This document shows positions 10,261 to 20,447 of a stretch of DNA of 64,000 nt, one piece after another (position 1 is the first letter of the stretch; each line of letters starts with the position of its first letter). Made by a program: the position numbers and the translations under genes. Below the pieces are notes generated by a model, which saw only the letters and a list, made by a program, of their open reading frames with translations, ran no database searches and was not told the DNA's origin. This stretch comes from Yponomeuta sedellus (lineage: Eukaryota; Arthropoda; Insecta; Lepidoptera; Yponomeutidae): assembly GCA_934045075.1 (NCBI GenBank), contig OW203740.1:14670346-14734345 (forward strand). The letters are read 5' to 3'.

Positions 10261-10531
10261 ATCTCTACTGCCTAGCTTATAAATGAATCTGATCGCTCTC
10301 TTCTGCAAGACGAAGATGGTCTCAATGTCTGCAGCCCGTCCCCACAGTAGTATGCCATAGGACATAACACTATGCAAGTAACTAAAATAAACAAGCCTAG
10401 CAGTTGCGACGTCAGTTAGTTCCTTTAAAGAAGTGAAGTTAGTTTCTTTAAAGAAATCTCTTAACGAATCTCTACTGCTTAGATTACAACGTGCATTGTA
10501 TCCAAAACATCCGGATCTCAACTGAAACAAC
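10261..10531 (-). pseudogene. jockey-like LINE reverse transcriptase fragment, rearranged
   Basis: The minus strand encodes ATARLVYFSYLHSVMSYGIL, LWGRAADIETIFVLQKRAIR and FIYKLGSRD, a conserved C-terminal stretch of jockey-clade ORF2. The frame stops making sense exactly at the mariner boundary and resumes on the other side (8475-8947). Upstream of ELTDVATAR, the peptide SSRDSLRDFFKETN (10442-10487) belongs normally downstream of YKLGSRD. A short piece of the element has therefore been duplicated out of order, and this piece preserves the target site without mariner. Confidence 0.75.
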
Positions 10532-11096
10532 CGTAGCGCTGATTTAGATTTACGCTACATCTCCGTACAATAAAAACGCTGATGGTTAAGTGTCCTTTGC
10601 GAGCTAGAATTTGCATTCGTTTTTTAACACCCTGTTTGTCAGTGCTCAAAAACCGCTGAATAGATGAAAAAACCATTGAAATAAGCAATAGAAGAAAAGG
10701 CTATTGATGATGTCAATGACAAAGAAGTGAAGAGTAGATTACAAATATTTTTGACAATTTTTCAAGATTTGTGCTCCGTTAAATTTCCACAACGATGTAA
10801 TATTCCGTCAATTCCAAGAAGCTTACTAAGTATAAGCAGGGAATTAGAAAAAAACACTTAATTTATTACCTGTATTTATCTTGTCGGATAATACCGGTGT
10901 AGCTAATGGCGGATTGAAGAAAACGAAACACGAGAAAGATACTTGCTTAATGATAGGATTATGATTAACGATGAGACGGATCGATCTCCGATAACGATGT
11001 TTGATTTTGCTGTTAATGACTCTAATAACGGGTGTCCAGCTCTTACAGGACCTATGATCTTCACGTAGCGAATGACAGCGAAATATTATGTCATAC
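10532..11096. other. No gene or clear repeat seen
   Basis: AT-rich DNA. The 94-codon minus frame at 10844-11128 has no recognisable features. Confidence 0.3.
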
Positions 11097-11284
11097 ACGT
11101 AATACAGAGAGTATTGTAAAAATTTCACTGATGCCGGTCGCCCATTAGCTCAGTTGGGAGATCGCTGGCACGGTTCGCAAGAGGGCGCGGGTTCGAGTCC
11201 CGGCATGGGTAGAATTTTTAGCCTGTAAATAGGTTTTAAAAAAATTGTCCTTAGCACGGTTTAGTGCATTAAAAAGAATATAAT
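11097..11284 (+). mobile_element. tRNA-headed SINE (group E), full-length
   Basis: A short leader ('taatacagagagtattgtaa') precedes the head at 11143-11211. The head has A-box 'tagctcagttggg', B-box 'gggttcgagtccc' and complementary ends (gcccat/atgggt), so it still folds close to a tRNA cloverleaf. The body reads 'ttagcctgtaaatagg' and 'gtgcattaaaaag'. Other copies: 62358-62541 (plus), 50790-50925 (minus) and the pair at 31777-31895. Confidence 0.85.
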
Positions 11285-11378
11285 CATAATATTATAGTTG
11301 TTTAGAGCGTGATATACAGATAAATCTAATACTCAATCTAATAGCTATGAATGAAACTAATTCTGTTGCTCGATGTTA

Positions 11379-11668
11379 CTTTTTATGTAGCCTATAAACG
11401 TCCCACTGCAGGGCACTGGCCTTCTCTTACAGAGAGAGTATGGGCTTAATTACCACGTGTGCCCACCTCGAATTGGTTATTTCAAGCGCTGAAGTATTCG
11501 AACTGGTTTCCTCACGGTGTTTTCCTTCACCTTTAGAAGTGGTATCGCTACTGTAACTTCACAAGTGTACATAACTTAGAAAACAAAGTCATCGGCGCAC
11601 CGGGAATGGAACCCGGGTCTTCCGTTTCCGAGTCCATTGTTCTACCCACTAGGCTACCGCCGCTTATT
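11379..11668 (-). mobile_element. tRNA-headed SINE (group B), longest full-length copy
   Basis: The minus strand runs from the head (11600-11668; A-box 'tagcctagtgggtagaac', B-box 'gggttccattccc') through the body ('gaaggaaaacaccgtgagg') to the 3' end 'ccctgcagtgggacg' and a short A-rich tail at 11379-11385. It serves as the reference copy for group B in this window. Confidence 0.88.
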
Positions 11669-11698
11669 GTTAGGCGCCGCCGATGGATAGTTAGTTAA

Positions 11699-11946
11699 AC
11701 CTGAGATTTCCGCACTTAGCCTCATAGTTGGGCCATTGTACGTAGCAAGCGCTGAAGTACTAACACCTTAGACATTAGGGTTTACTTACGATGTTTTCCT
11801 TCACCGTCAGCGAGTAGTATTGCTACTATAATTTCACAAATGTACATAACTTAGAAAACAAAGTCATTGGTACATGCCGGGGTTCGGACCCATGACCTCC
11901 CGATTGATAAGCCGGCGTGCTACACCGCTCCGCTACCACCGCTCTT
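11699..11946 (-). mobile_element. tRNA-headed SINE (group B), second copy
   Basis: Head at about 11880-11946 on the minus strand ('ggtagcggagcggtgtagc', B-box 'gggtccgaac') with the body ending at 'gaggctaagtgcggaaatc'. It is nearly the same as the copy at 3351-3600 and lies in tandem, same orientation, 30 bp from the copy at 11379-11668. Confidence 0.85.
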
Positions 11947-12135
11947 GCCACCCACTTCACCGATGGATGTTACTATGCAGTTTAGAAATTGTAGTTTAAT
12001 TTTTAAAATCTTATTCTCATCAATCTATTTAGATACATCAAGATCATTTTGATGTCGAAGCCCAATAGTGGACGAACATGAGCTAATAATAATTGGTTGA
12101 TTGAAGAGTGAACAATATCTTTACAACAACATCAC

Positions 12136-12456
12136 GAAGCGCTCGTGGCCTAGTCGAACCGAGTGATTAGAACCAATCACTTCAGTTAAGCAACAACAAG
12201 CGCGGTCAGGTGCAGGATGGGTGACGATCCCGTGACTATAGCGGCATTTTTCCGAGAGCTTCCGTGCTTCGCAAGGCACGTTAAGCCGTTGGTGCCGTAT
12301 GTCATCTAATGGCTGTCGATAAGCCATGTCAGAGGCCTTATGGGCGGTTTGACAACCTCTGACAGTAAGGTCCGCCACTGTCTTACAACGCTCCACCAAC
12401 CCGGACTTGGCCCCCGTGGTGGAGAATGGCCTAACCTTCCTGCGATGCTGGAAGAG
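12136..12456 (+). mobile_element. 5S-rRNA-type SINE, full-length with head
   Basis: Head 12136-12245 resembles 5S rRNA. It carries 'gttaagcaacaacaagcgcg' where 5S has its box A region, and 'ggatgggtgac' where 5S has the intermediate element and box C, at about the right spacing. These form the type 1 polymerase III internal promoter. The body follows ('ttccgtgcttcgcaaggc', 'ggccttatgggcggtt', 'ttggcccccgtggtgg') and the copy stops just short of the usual GTTGATATC end. It is oriented with the head at the left. Confidence 0.82.
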
Positions 12457-12615
12457 TAGTGCCGAAGGGTACTTCTTTTTATTTCTAATACTGCATGCTA
12501 ATTGGAAATTGCTGTGTCTTTAGTGAGTACCATGTATGAGGTAACAACTATAACTTTAACTAGATGGTCGCGATAAAATATATTTCGATGATATTGTGTT
12601 AAATACTATTACTAT

Positions 12616-13254
12616 GCAATACAACACAACACAACACCACACAACACAACACAACACAACACCACACAACACAACACAACACAACACAACACAACACAAC
12701 ACAACACAACACAACACAACACAACACAACACAACACAACACAACACAACACAACACAACACAACACAACACAACACAACACAACACAACACAACACAAC
12801 ACAACACAACACAACACAACACAACACAACACAACACAACACAACACAACACAACACAACACAACACAACACAACACAACACAACACAACACAACACAAC
12901 ACAACACAACACAACACAACACAACACAACACAACACAACACAACACAACACAACACAACACAACACAACACAACACAACACAACACAACACAACACAAC
13001 ACAACACAACACAACACAACACAACACAACACAACACAACACAACACAACACAACACAACACAACACAACACAACACAACACAACACAACACAACACAAC
13101 ACAACACAACACAACACAACACAACACAACACAACACAACACAACACAACACAACACAACACAACACAACACAACACAACACAACACAACACAACACAAC
13201 ACAACACAACACAACACAACACAACACAACACAACACAACACAACACAACACAA
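12616..13254. repeat. Pentanucleotide satellite, (ACAAC)n block
   Basis: About 127 near-perfect ACAAC units, preceded by a few imperfect units containing ACACC at 12616-12665. It is open in several frames on both strands only because a 5-bp unit without stop codons repeats; these frames are not genes. Confidence 0.97.
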
Positions 13255-13600
13255 TACAATACAATACAATACAATACAATACAATACAATACAATACAAT
13301 ACAATACAATACAATACAATACAATACAATACAATACAATACAATACAATACAATACAATACAATACAATACAATACAATACAATACAATACAATACAAT
13401 ACAATACAATACAATACAATACAATACAATACAATACAATACAATACAATACAATACAATACAATACAATACAATACAATACAATACAATACAATACAAT
13501 ACAATACAATACAATACAATACAATACAATACAATACAATACAATACAATACAATACAATACAATACAATACAATACAATACAATACAATACAATACAAT
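13255..13600. repeat. Pentanucleotide satellite, (ACAAT)n block
   Basis: About 69 near-perfect ACAAT units follow the ACAAC block without a mixed zone: a single C-to-T change separates the two unit types and the switch is sharp at about 13254. Degenerate units (acaatataatat..., acagcacagc) continue to about 13690. Confidence 0.97.
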
Positions 13601-13813
13601 ATAATATTAGACAGCACAGCACAATATAGCATGTAATACTATTTAACACAATATAATCGAAATTTATTTTGCATTGCATTGTATTGTATCGTACGTTGTG
13701 GGTCTCGATGCGGCTTTCGGTGAGTCACTGGACCAGCCCCTTGCTGAAAATCAGTGCTGTGGGCAATAAACCTGCAGGCAATTACTGAGCCTGAGGCCGT
13801 TTTACCGCCGCAT

Positions 13814-13910
13814 GGACATGGCTTGTTAAACTTATTTAGTTTCTATTTTACGTCTTGAATAATACACAAGACGTAAAATAGAAACTAAATAAGTTTAACA
13901 AGCCATGTCC
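13814..13910. repeat. Perfect 44-bp inverted repeat (hairpin)
   Basis: Arms 13814-13857 and 13867-13910 are exact reverse complements around a 9-nt spacer. A second, smaller perfect dyad (CCACTCAGACATA, T, mirror) follows at about 13909-13935. It is typical of a foldback or miniature DNA element, or of hairpin-forming sequence. Confidence 0.9.
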
Positions 13911-14088
13911 ACTCAGACATATTATGTCTGAGTGGCGTATGATTTAGGAATTATAAGACATGAGCAATTACACTTGAAATATCTATTTACTCGAGACAAG
14001 ACTTATTAGATAGAGTTCTTACTTTTCCATAGTCTTATTACTACAATACATCAACTTAGGTATCAATTTAACATAACAAACTACTTAC

Positions 14089-14152
14089 GCAACCAATTTA
14101 CGAAGGCGTTGATGCCTGAATAGCTTTCCCTGAAGTAATTGTGCCGTCTTAC
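14089..14152 (-). other. Candidate recursive splice site or 64-nt exon (minus strand)
   Basis: On the minus strand 'gtttccttttttgcag' (a strong polypyrimidine tract and AG) is followed at once by GTAAGACGG. The junction CAG|GTAAG is both a 3' and a consensus 5' splice site. Recursive splicing of long introns uses exactly this arrangement, with a zero-length exon. Alternatively, a 64-nt exon would run 14152 to 14089 and end at TTGC|GTAAGT, also a strong donor; one open frame reads RRHNYFRESYSGINAFVNWL. I do not recognise that peptide. Both readings imply a host gene on the minus strand. A chance match cannot be excluded. Confidence 0.4.
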
Positions 14153-14585
14153 CTGCAAAAAAGGAAACAATACTTATTAATAAAAAGTTCATGATTTCTA
14201 AATTGCTTACAATATCCGTCATAAGCTTAGTGGAGACCTTAAATAGTGTTTTAGTACGTAGCCTATCTTATCTTTGAGATATTCAGCAACCCCTTTGCGC
14301 TCGATTTCATTTGGACAGCAAGCTGCAATACTAATGAATGTATTGTGGGCCAAGCGGAGGAACAATTAAATAAATTAATCTAGGTCAGTGGTTCTTAACC
14401 TTTCAATCATGAGGGACCATTTTAACTGTCTTGTCAAAGACCACCCAATTGGTTATACATATATATACGTTAGGATATGTTTCCTGCACCAAGAATACAG
14501 TAAAAGTAAGTCAACTCACGGTTCTGACCTTCCGAACTAATCGATGCACCCCTCTATACTTTGTCGCAGGGATGCCAACTTAACG

Positions 14586-14659
14586 AACGGTTACTTTTGA
14601 GTAGTGACAACGGCACTTTGGAAACGGTTACTTTTGAGTAGTGACAACGGCACTTTGGA
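14586..14659. repeat. 37-bp tandem duplication
   Basis: Two identical units beginning AACGGTTACTTTTGAGTAGT start at 14586 and 14623, inside the hAT-like element. Confidence 0.9.
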
Positions 14660-14982
14660 TTTTAAAGGTATGTTGCTATTTTATTGAATACTTTTATTAC
14701 GGTGACTCCAGGTACACATTAAACAACCGAACATAACACTCTGATTGTAAAATATATATATTTAAACTATTTTAAAATAACTATCTCAAAAGCTCTTTAG
14801 AAAGTACGTATAGCAACGGTGGCGCCTCAAGCGGAAAAAAAATAAAAAAAAAGCTTACCAATGCCATGATGATCAAACGTAACTCTGTTTTCCTTAAAAT
14901 TGTTTAAAATCATGCATGACATATGCGGTACCTAAAAGTGACAAGATAAAGGATTGTTGATCTGTCTATAAATCTATTGCGT

Positions 14983-15064
14983 TTAGTAATAAGGTCGCCA
15001 ATTGTACTACATTTTTACATAATTTATATGTACAATAAAGAATATTCTATATATCTATCTAGCT
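14983..15064 (+). mobile_element. LINE 3' end with ATCT tail, inside hAT-like element
   Basis: Contains 'agtaataaggtcgccaattg', 'atgtacaataaagaatattc' and a short ATCT tail. This is the 3' module shared with 33600-34105. It is nested within the 14386-15195 element. Confidence 0.6.
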
Positions 15065-15262
15065 ACACATAAAACACGCATAATTTTACGACTAAAACTA
15101 ATTTAATTATTATTTCGCAATAATGGCTTCGCGCACAACTTGTAATGTTTCTAGGGACCATTAGTGGTTCGCGGACCACAGTTTAAGAACCAATGATTTA
15201 GGTAAATCACCACATCGTTGAAAATCTATTTCGGTGGTTTAAGCCGCGTTTTCACGGTCTTT

Positions 15263-15745
15263 TTCACGAAGTAAATACTCAAGTAACGTTCTGTCACGCT
15301 CTTTGCCGAGGGATCCGAAGAGACAGACCTACAGTTCAGTATTTACTCAGCGAAATTCTCAATTAAATTTGGCTCTAAGGGCCACTTTCTGAATTGAGAA
15401 TTTCACTAAGTAAATACTTAAGAGTAACGTCCTGTCACGCTCTTTGCTGAGAAGTTCGTAGAGACAGCACTACCGTTAAGTAAATACTTAATAGTCGTTC
15501 TGAATTGAGAATTTCGCTAAGTAAATACTTAACGGTAGTGCTGTCTCTACGAACTTCTCAGCAAAGAGCGGGACAGAACGTTACTCTTAAGTATTTACTT
15601 AGTGAAATTCTCAATTCAGAAAGTGGCCCTTGGGGCCAGATTTAATTGAGAATTTCGCTGAGTAAATACTTAACTGTAGGTCTGTCTCTTCGGATCCCTT
15701 GACAAAGAGCGTGACAGAACGTTACTTGAGTATTTACTTGGTGAA
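15263..15745. repeat. 483-bp palindrome (foldback element)
   Basis: The two halves are near-perfect reverse complements around about 15504, with a spacer of about 27 nt (15491-15517). Within each half, modules recur: 'tctgaattgagaatttc', 'taagtaaatactta', 'taacgttctgtcacgctctt'. The same modules bound the interrupted element at 52461-52739. No coding frame. It is most simply a foldback DNA element or nested inverted insertions of one miniature element. Confidence 0.88.
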
Positions 15746-15781
15746 ATTCTCAATTCAGAAACTGGCCCTTACTAGCTGCCA

Positions 15782-16999
15782 AAGGAACTACTCAGCGCAC
15801 CTCGGTTTATTGGTCCGGTGAGCGTCGCGCTAACAAATGAAACAGAAAACTCCACTCCGTGTCCGGAATCTCGGCAGCGAAAAACACATTCACTTCGCGA
15901 AGCGTAAAGTTCAATTTACAGAGGAACTCCACTTTTATTACTAGCCCCATCTCCGTCCCGCCACCGAGGGAAGAGGGGGAAAGAAACAGTGCATAATGGG
16001 TTATGAAATGAGTTCCGCCGCCGATGTCGGCGCGACGCGGGGAAAATGAAATTAAAGCCGTGACTTGAGCTAAAAAGGTTGCATGTCTTAAGCCGCGTCT
16101 CCTGCTCGTGTTTTTCATCAAACAGTGTGATAAATGGATGTGGCTATCAATACTGTACAGCTTACACAAACGTCTTTACATGGCTAACCTACGCAAAACA
16201 TCCATTACCCACACACACATACACTACCACCTAAACACACACATACTCATCTTAATTTTTTTTTTAATTCATAATATTTTCATTCAAAGTGGCACACAAG
16301 CACACAAACTGCGACTAAATTAATGAACGATGCGAGTGAAACTAGGTGCCCGTATAAAAATCTAGATGGTTTTTGGAGAAAAAAGTATTACAGTTGATTC
16401 ATTCCTTTCAAAGTTTGGCAAATAATGCTCATTGTAAGAACGCTTTGCGATGTCCGAGTTTTTTTTGTGTTCCTGTTCGACGGAACGCCGGTTCTGCGAA
16501 AACAAAAGAAATGCCTCACGAAATCACGCAAAACTCAATATTATGTATTTTTCATCCTTAAAAGTATAACATTCAACTCACAGTTTAACAAGAGTTTTAG
16601 CTTTTTAGCTATAGGTCTGAGCCATGACTAAGTTTGGAGGTTTTGTAAAATTTTTTTCCAAAATGATCTTTTATTTCCAAAATGTGTGTGTGTGTGTGAG
16701 TGAGTGTGTATTGTATCAGCTACACACTCAAAATCATGTGTACAGCGCCACCCATTTACTGCAATATTTATTGCATTCGTTTATTTAATGCTTACTAAAG
16801 ACGCGGCCTTATCACGTTCTAGTACCGAGGGGTTTGGGGATAACAGTTGAGGGATTCAATTTGGCGTAATTTTGCGAGTCCCTAATGGATACTTAGATGC
16901 TGAAAGCTGTTAATTAGCGAATTACCTACACGATGCAATGTTTTAGAAATCTGGAAGTAGTATTGACGACGCAAGTATTATTGGATAGCCAATGACACG
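15782..16999. other. Unique GC-richer island, then AT-rich DNA with a TG microsatellite
   Basis: 15782-16090 is GC-rich. The 120-codon minus frame at 15807-16169 has low complexity and no recognised domain. A TG/GTGA-rich tract is at 16684-16712. No gene is called. Confidence 0.4.
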
Positions 17000-17245
17000 G
17001 AACAGTTGCAGCGGAGCAGTAGAACGCCGGCTTCTCAATCGGGAGGTCCTGGGTTCGAATCACTGCATGTACCAATGAGTTTGTTTTCTAAGTTGTGTAC
17101 ATTTGTGAAGTTATACGAGTAGTAGCAAAACCACTCCCTAACGGTGAAGGAAAACGTCGCGAGGAAACCAAAGTGTTAAAATACTCAACGCTTGATACTT
17201 ACTGCTACGTACCCACTATGCGAAAATCTCAGGTCTAACTAACTA
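17000..17245 (+). mobile_element. tRNA-headed SINE (group B)
   Basis: Plus-strand copy: head 'gcagcggagcagtagaacg', 'ctcaatcgggaggtcctggg', B-box 'gggttcgaatcac'. The body has 'tttgttttctaagttgtgta' and 'gtgaaggaaaacgtcgcgag', and ends 'cgaaaatctcaggtc'. Confidence 0.82.
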
Positions 17246-17519
17246 GCCAATGACACTAACTTATTAAACAACCAACTTAATGCAGCACATGTACTTAGGC
17301 CTTGTGACGTTTCAGTGGTTCGTTTTTGAAGGGAATTCTGAAGAGTTTTGAGAATTAGTAGAACTTGCCATTTAGAAGAACGAAAGACACTGCAAGAAAT
17401 TGACACCAGGCATACCACTCATTGTTACGTACACTGAATACAAAAACAATTCCCATAAATACAAGATAGGGCAGGCCAAAGTCAGAGCATCCTGTAGTGT
17501 GTCTATGTTGCCACAAAGG

Positions 17520-17580
17520 GCATCTGACTCAGCGTTGTGCTGAGCGTGTGAACTCAGCGTTGTGCTGAGCGTGTGAGCCC
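17520..17580. repeat. Short tandem repeat, GACTCAGCGTTGTGCTGAGC type
   Basis: Two consecutive copies of a ~25-bp unit (ACTCAGCGTTGTGCTGAGCG TGTGA), followed by a diverged third. The CTCAGC/GCTGAG core is itself palindromic. A related CAGCAT...GCTGAGTCAGTTGCC motif is at 42050-42080. Confidence 0.7.
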
Positions 17581-18101
17581 TCAGCGCTGGTGGTCCGTCA
17601 GTGCCCGCGGTGTATATTACGAGGATTCATTCATTTCGAGCATTAGACATTAAAGAGTTTGCCATTCCGAGAATTGGGCATCTGCCACAAATCCAATCCA
17701 TTTGTAACTGCCGTCTGACAACTTCTCTCGAAGTGAAATAAATAATGAATTATCGCCAAGTGATTGCGTACAGTCGACGCCGCATAATCAAACTCAAATC
17801 ATTTGTTTGCGAATAGAACCTCAAATCGTTTATTTGTCGTGTCATATAGTTGAACAAATTTGGGAGGAACAGAATGTTAGGAGAGTCACCAGGGGTACAT
17901 ATCAGACATAAACGAATGTTTATTGCTGGGGGCCGATTCCCGCCCATGCGAAATGAAAGCCCAGACGCAAATTATTCGAAGGATTAGACATCACATAAAA
18001 ATCAGTTTCATGTGTTCTCGCAAAGTCGTATGCGCATATTTGCTTATAAATTTCGTTCGCTTTGAGGTGGCTTTGAGGTGGTAATTACCATGCGATTGTC
18101 A

Positions 18102-18240
18102 AGAGGGTATGATTTTTTTATGAGGGTATCTTTACCTCAGTCACGCCTGATGGTAAGCGAAGACGGGGCCTACGATGTTACGTGCTTACCTGATAAATGC
18201 CGCTTGACTCTACTTTTAAATAAACCCAGGTGTATATGTC
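18102..18240 (+). repeat. Dispersed repeat shared with 61374-61510
   Basis: 'cagtcacgcctgatggtaag', 'cgaagacggggcctac', 'acgtgcttacctg' and 'gactctacttttaaa' occur in the same order at 61374-61510. A GC-moderate dispersed repeat common in moth DNA; class not determined. Confidence 0.6.
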
Positions 18241-20440
18241 TCCGGAAAGACAGACGACAAAGTTATCCGATACAAGGGCTGCAATTGGGTTTCTACCACA
18301 ACTCACGTGAAACGCGATAAGTATTTAATTCACAGGCCGGTTAGAGCAATCTAGTGAATTAACGAACGCTAATTGACTCGCTCGCAATTCGCGAAACGTG
18401 TATCAGTTAAAACGATTGCATCGCTGAAAATGGAACACCCCACCCAGAGCCCCATGTTTATTTTATCAATTACTATTATGTCACGTATGCAGCCGGCAAC
18501 GGCTGTGCTATCAGTTTAATTGATCGCTCCACGTTTATTTAAAGCATGCAACACCAGTGGTCCTTATCGATCACACGAGTGGGAAAGGGATGGCTGCAGT
18601 GGCAGCGCGACGGAGCGGGAGAGCAAGGCAGCGGCTCTCAACATGTCGTTTATTCGTGTTAAGGTTAATGGGGCTATTTGTAAACAGAATGCGATGCTAT
18701 CTGCGGCGACGCGGCTACACCGCGAGGCTATTTACTTTGCGCATCTCTAATTCCTTTAAAACTGCACGAGTGGAGCGTAAACCAAATCCTTATCTCGACC
18801 CGAAGTTATGCAAAGCGGAGTGGTGTTTTGTAAAAACTCAGCGGAGACAATGCATTCTCCGTGGAGAATTTAAAGAGGCGGGTAATGAGCTATGAAAAGC
18901 AAGGCCGTTAATGTGAATCACTTTTCACGATGTCTTAAAATTGAATTCATTATTACGGCCGTAAAGTTTACTTGGAACCTCTCGACGTCTTCGCGTAAGG
19001 TAACATTACAAAATTAAACACGCTTTAAACAGATAAAAGAATAATTTGCATTATAAATATTTTAGAGTAAACAAATAGCTGGCACATTAAAATGTAAATT
19101 TCTTTCGTTAAAGTTCGGGCGCAAATTGTGTTCAAAAAGTCGCGATGTGGGCATTGGATATTGAAATTAATAACGAACAATGAATAAATACAGTACGCAA
19201 TGAATATGATTACAGAAGTAATTTTGAAACGTTATTCATCACATTGTTTTTACCACTATAAGTTGGAGGTAGGTAGATATGCTAATAGTAACGTCACGTA
19301 CATCACTCGTATGGTAATGACATAACAATCATTCGAGATACGTGTTATAATCGCCTGTGACATGATGAATATTGTACTGAATGAAGGCACAAAAAATAAG
19401 TCCTCGGCTTAGCATAACAAAAAGGTCGGAGTGATTAACAACTGTAGATGTTTTTGTCTCTTACAGGCAGATCACAAGAGTAATCTGCCACAATGTATCA
19501 TTAAAATAATTGCTCTGTAGCACCAATAATTTGGGTATGGGTTTGTTGAGATGAGCACCGCGCCGACTTAATTACTATAATCGCATCACTTTATCTCATA
19601 GCTTACTATACCTAATGACTCTTTCCTTTGTTTAGTTGACATCGTAATATATCAGCTAATAGAGCCATTATAAAACGTTTACTCAATAGAGCCTTATCAA
19701 GATCGTAAAGTTAGTCGAGGTGAATAGGGGCCACTGGAAGGGACCTTAGGGCAATGTAAGTATCACTAAGCCGTTTGTAATAAACCAAGTATTTGCATGA
19801 AAGCGACGCGATATTTGCATATGCAAATTATTTTCCGTCTTTATTTGGTCTGCCGCCGTTAACTCGCCGTCCTTATGTAAATGCGAGCCTCTTGCCTTCC
19901 CCGTCCTGATGAATCTTCCGAATCGAACTTATTACGCCGCCATCCGAGCGTCAAGCGCAACAAACAAGGAAAACAATTTCCAATCAAGCGACGTTGGACA
20001 AAGAAACTTTTAATAACGCCATCGGGGACGGAGTTCGACGCGAAGACAGCACGACAAACGGCCGGGCGATCCGGGAGATAAAAGTCAAATGAACAATAAA
20101 AGGCCGGTGGCGAAAAGGCCGGTGGCGCTCATTTCTGTAGTCACCAACGAAAACAATAAAACCGAGAGATAACACAGGCACGCAAGCGGGGCTCTCGAAA
20201 AATAGCAGCCGGCACACACGCGAGGGGCATAAAGCAGCACACGGACGGGGAAAAAAGTGGCACACATGCACAGAACAAAGTGTAGCATACCGCGGCTTAA
20301 CTCCACGTACTTGGGGAGGCATCCGTGCGTGAACCCGACCGCGCTGTGTACGTCTCGTACAGGCACACCCGGGAATTCCTAACTCTCCTCAAAACTAGCA
20401 CTTACGCCGCACGCGATAAGAGCTACCGAGCAATCCAACG
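18241..20440. other. Large unique region, possible regulatory DNA
   Basis: No known repeat family. GC-rich patches at 18550-18880 and 19850-20360 give overlapping chance frames on both strands without domains. The stretch contains TAAT-rich AT segments. It has the look of non-repetitive non-coding DNA kept free of insertions, compatible with regulatory DNA, but nothing in it proves this. Confidence 0.35.
19813..19828. promoter_or_regulatory. Palindromic octamer (POU-type) site
   Basis: ATTTGCATATGCAAAT is a perfect 16-bp palindrome made of two overlapping octamers (ATTTGCAT and ATGCAAAT), the sequence type bound by POU-domain factors, possibly as dimers. A further 'atttgcat' stands at about 19791. 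Binding is inferred only. Confidence 0.35.
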
Positions 20441-20447
20441 TTGGAAG

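Larger units (their letters stand above)
14386..15195. mobile_element. Non-autonomous hAT-like element
   Basis: Ends are 'cagtggttcttaacc' at 14386 and the inverted 'gtttaagaaccaatg' finishing at 15195. Flanks 'atctaggt' (14378-14385) and 'atttaggt' (15196-15203) form an 8-bp target duplication with one mismatch. CAGTGG-type ends and 8-bp duplications fit the hAT superfamily. No transposase frame is present in its 810 bp. Inside are a 37-bp direct duplication (14586-14659) and a LINE tail (14983-15064). Confidence 0.7.

Noticed and set aside
12556..13679. Open frames of 331-358 codons on both strands
   Set aside because: They are translations of the pentanucleotide satellite (repeating CIVLY/CVVLC or NTTQH), open only because the unit lacks stops.
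15807..16169. 120-codon minus frame as a gene
   Set aside because: It lies in GC-rich DNA, with no domain and no splice context.
18176..18200. Fused splice-site-like CTTACCTG at 18184 and 61445 (minus CAG|GTAAG)
   Set aside because: Both lie within copies of the same dispersed repeat and lack a pyrimidine tract, so they are repeat sequence and not ratchet points.
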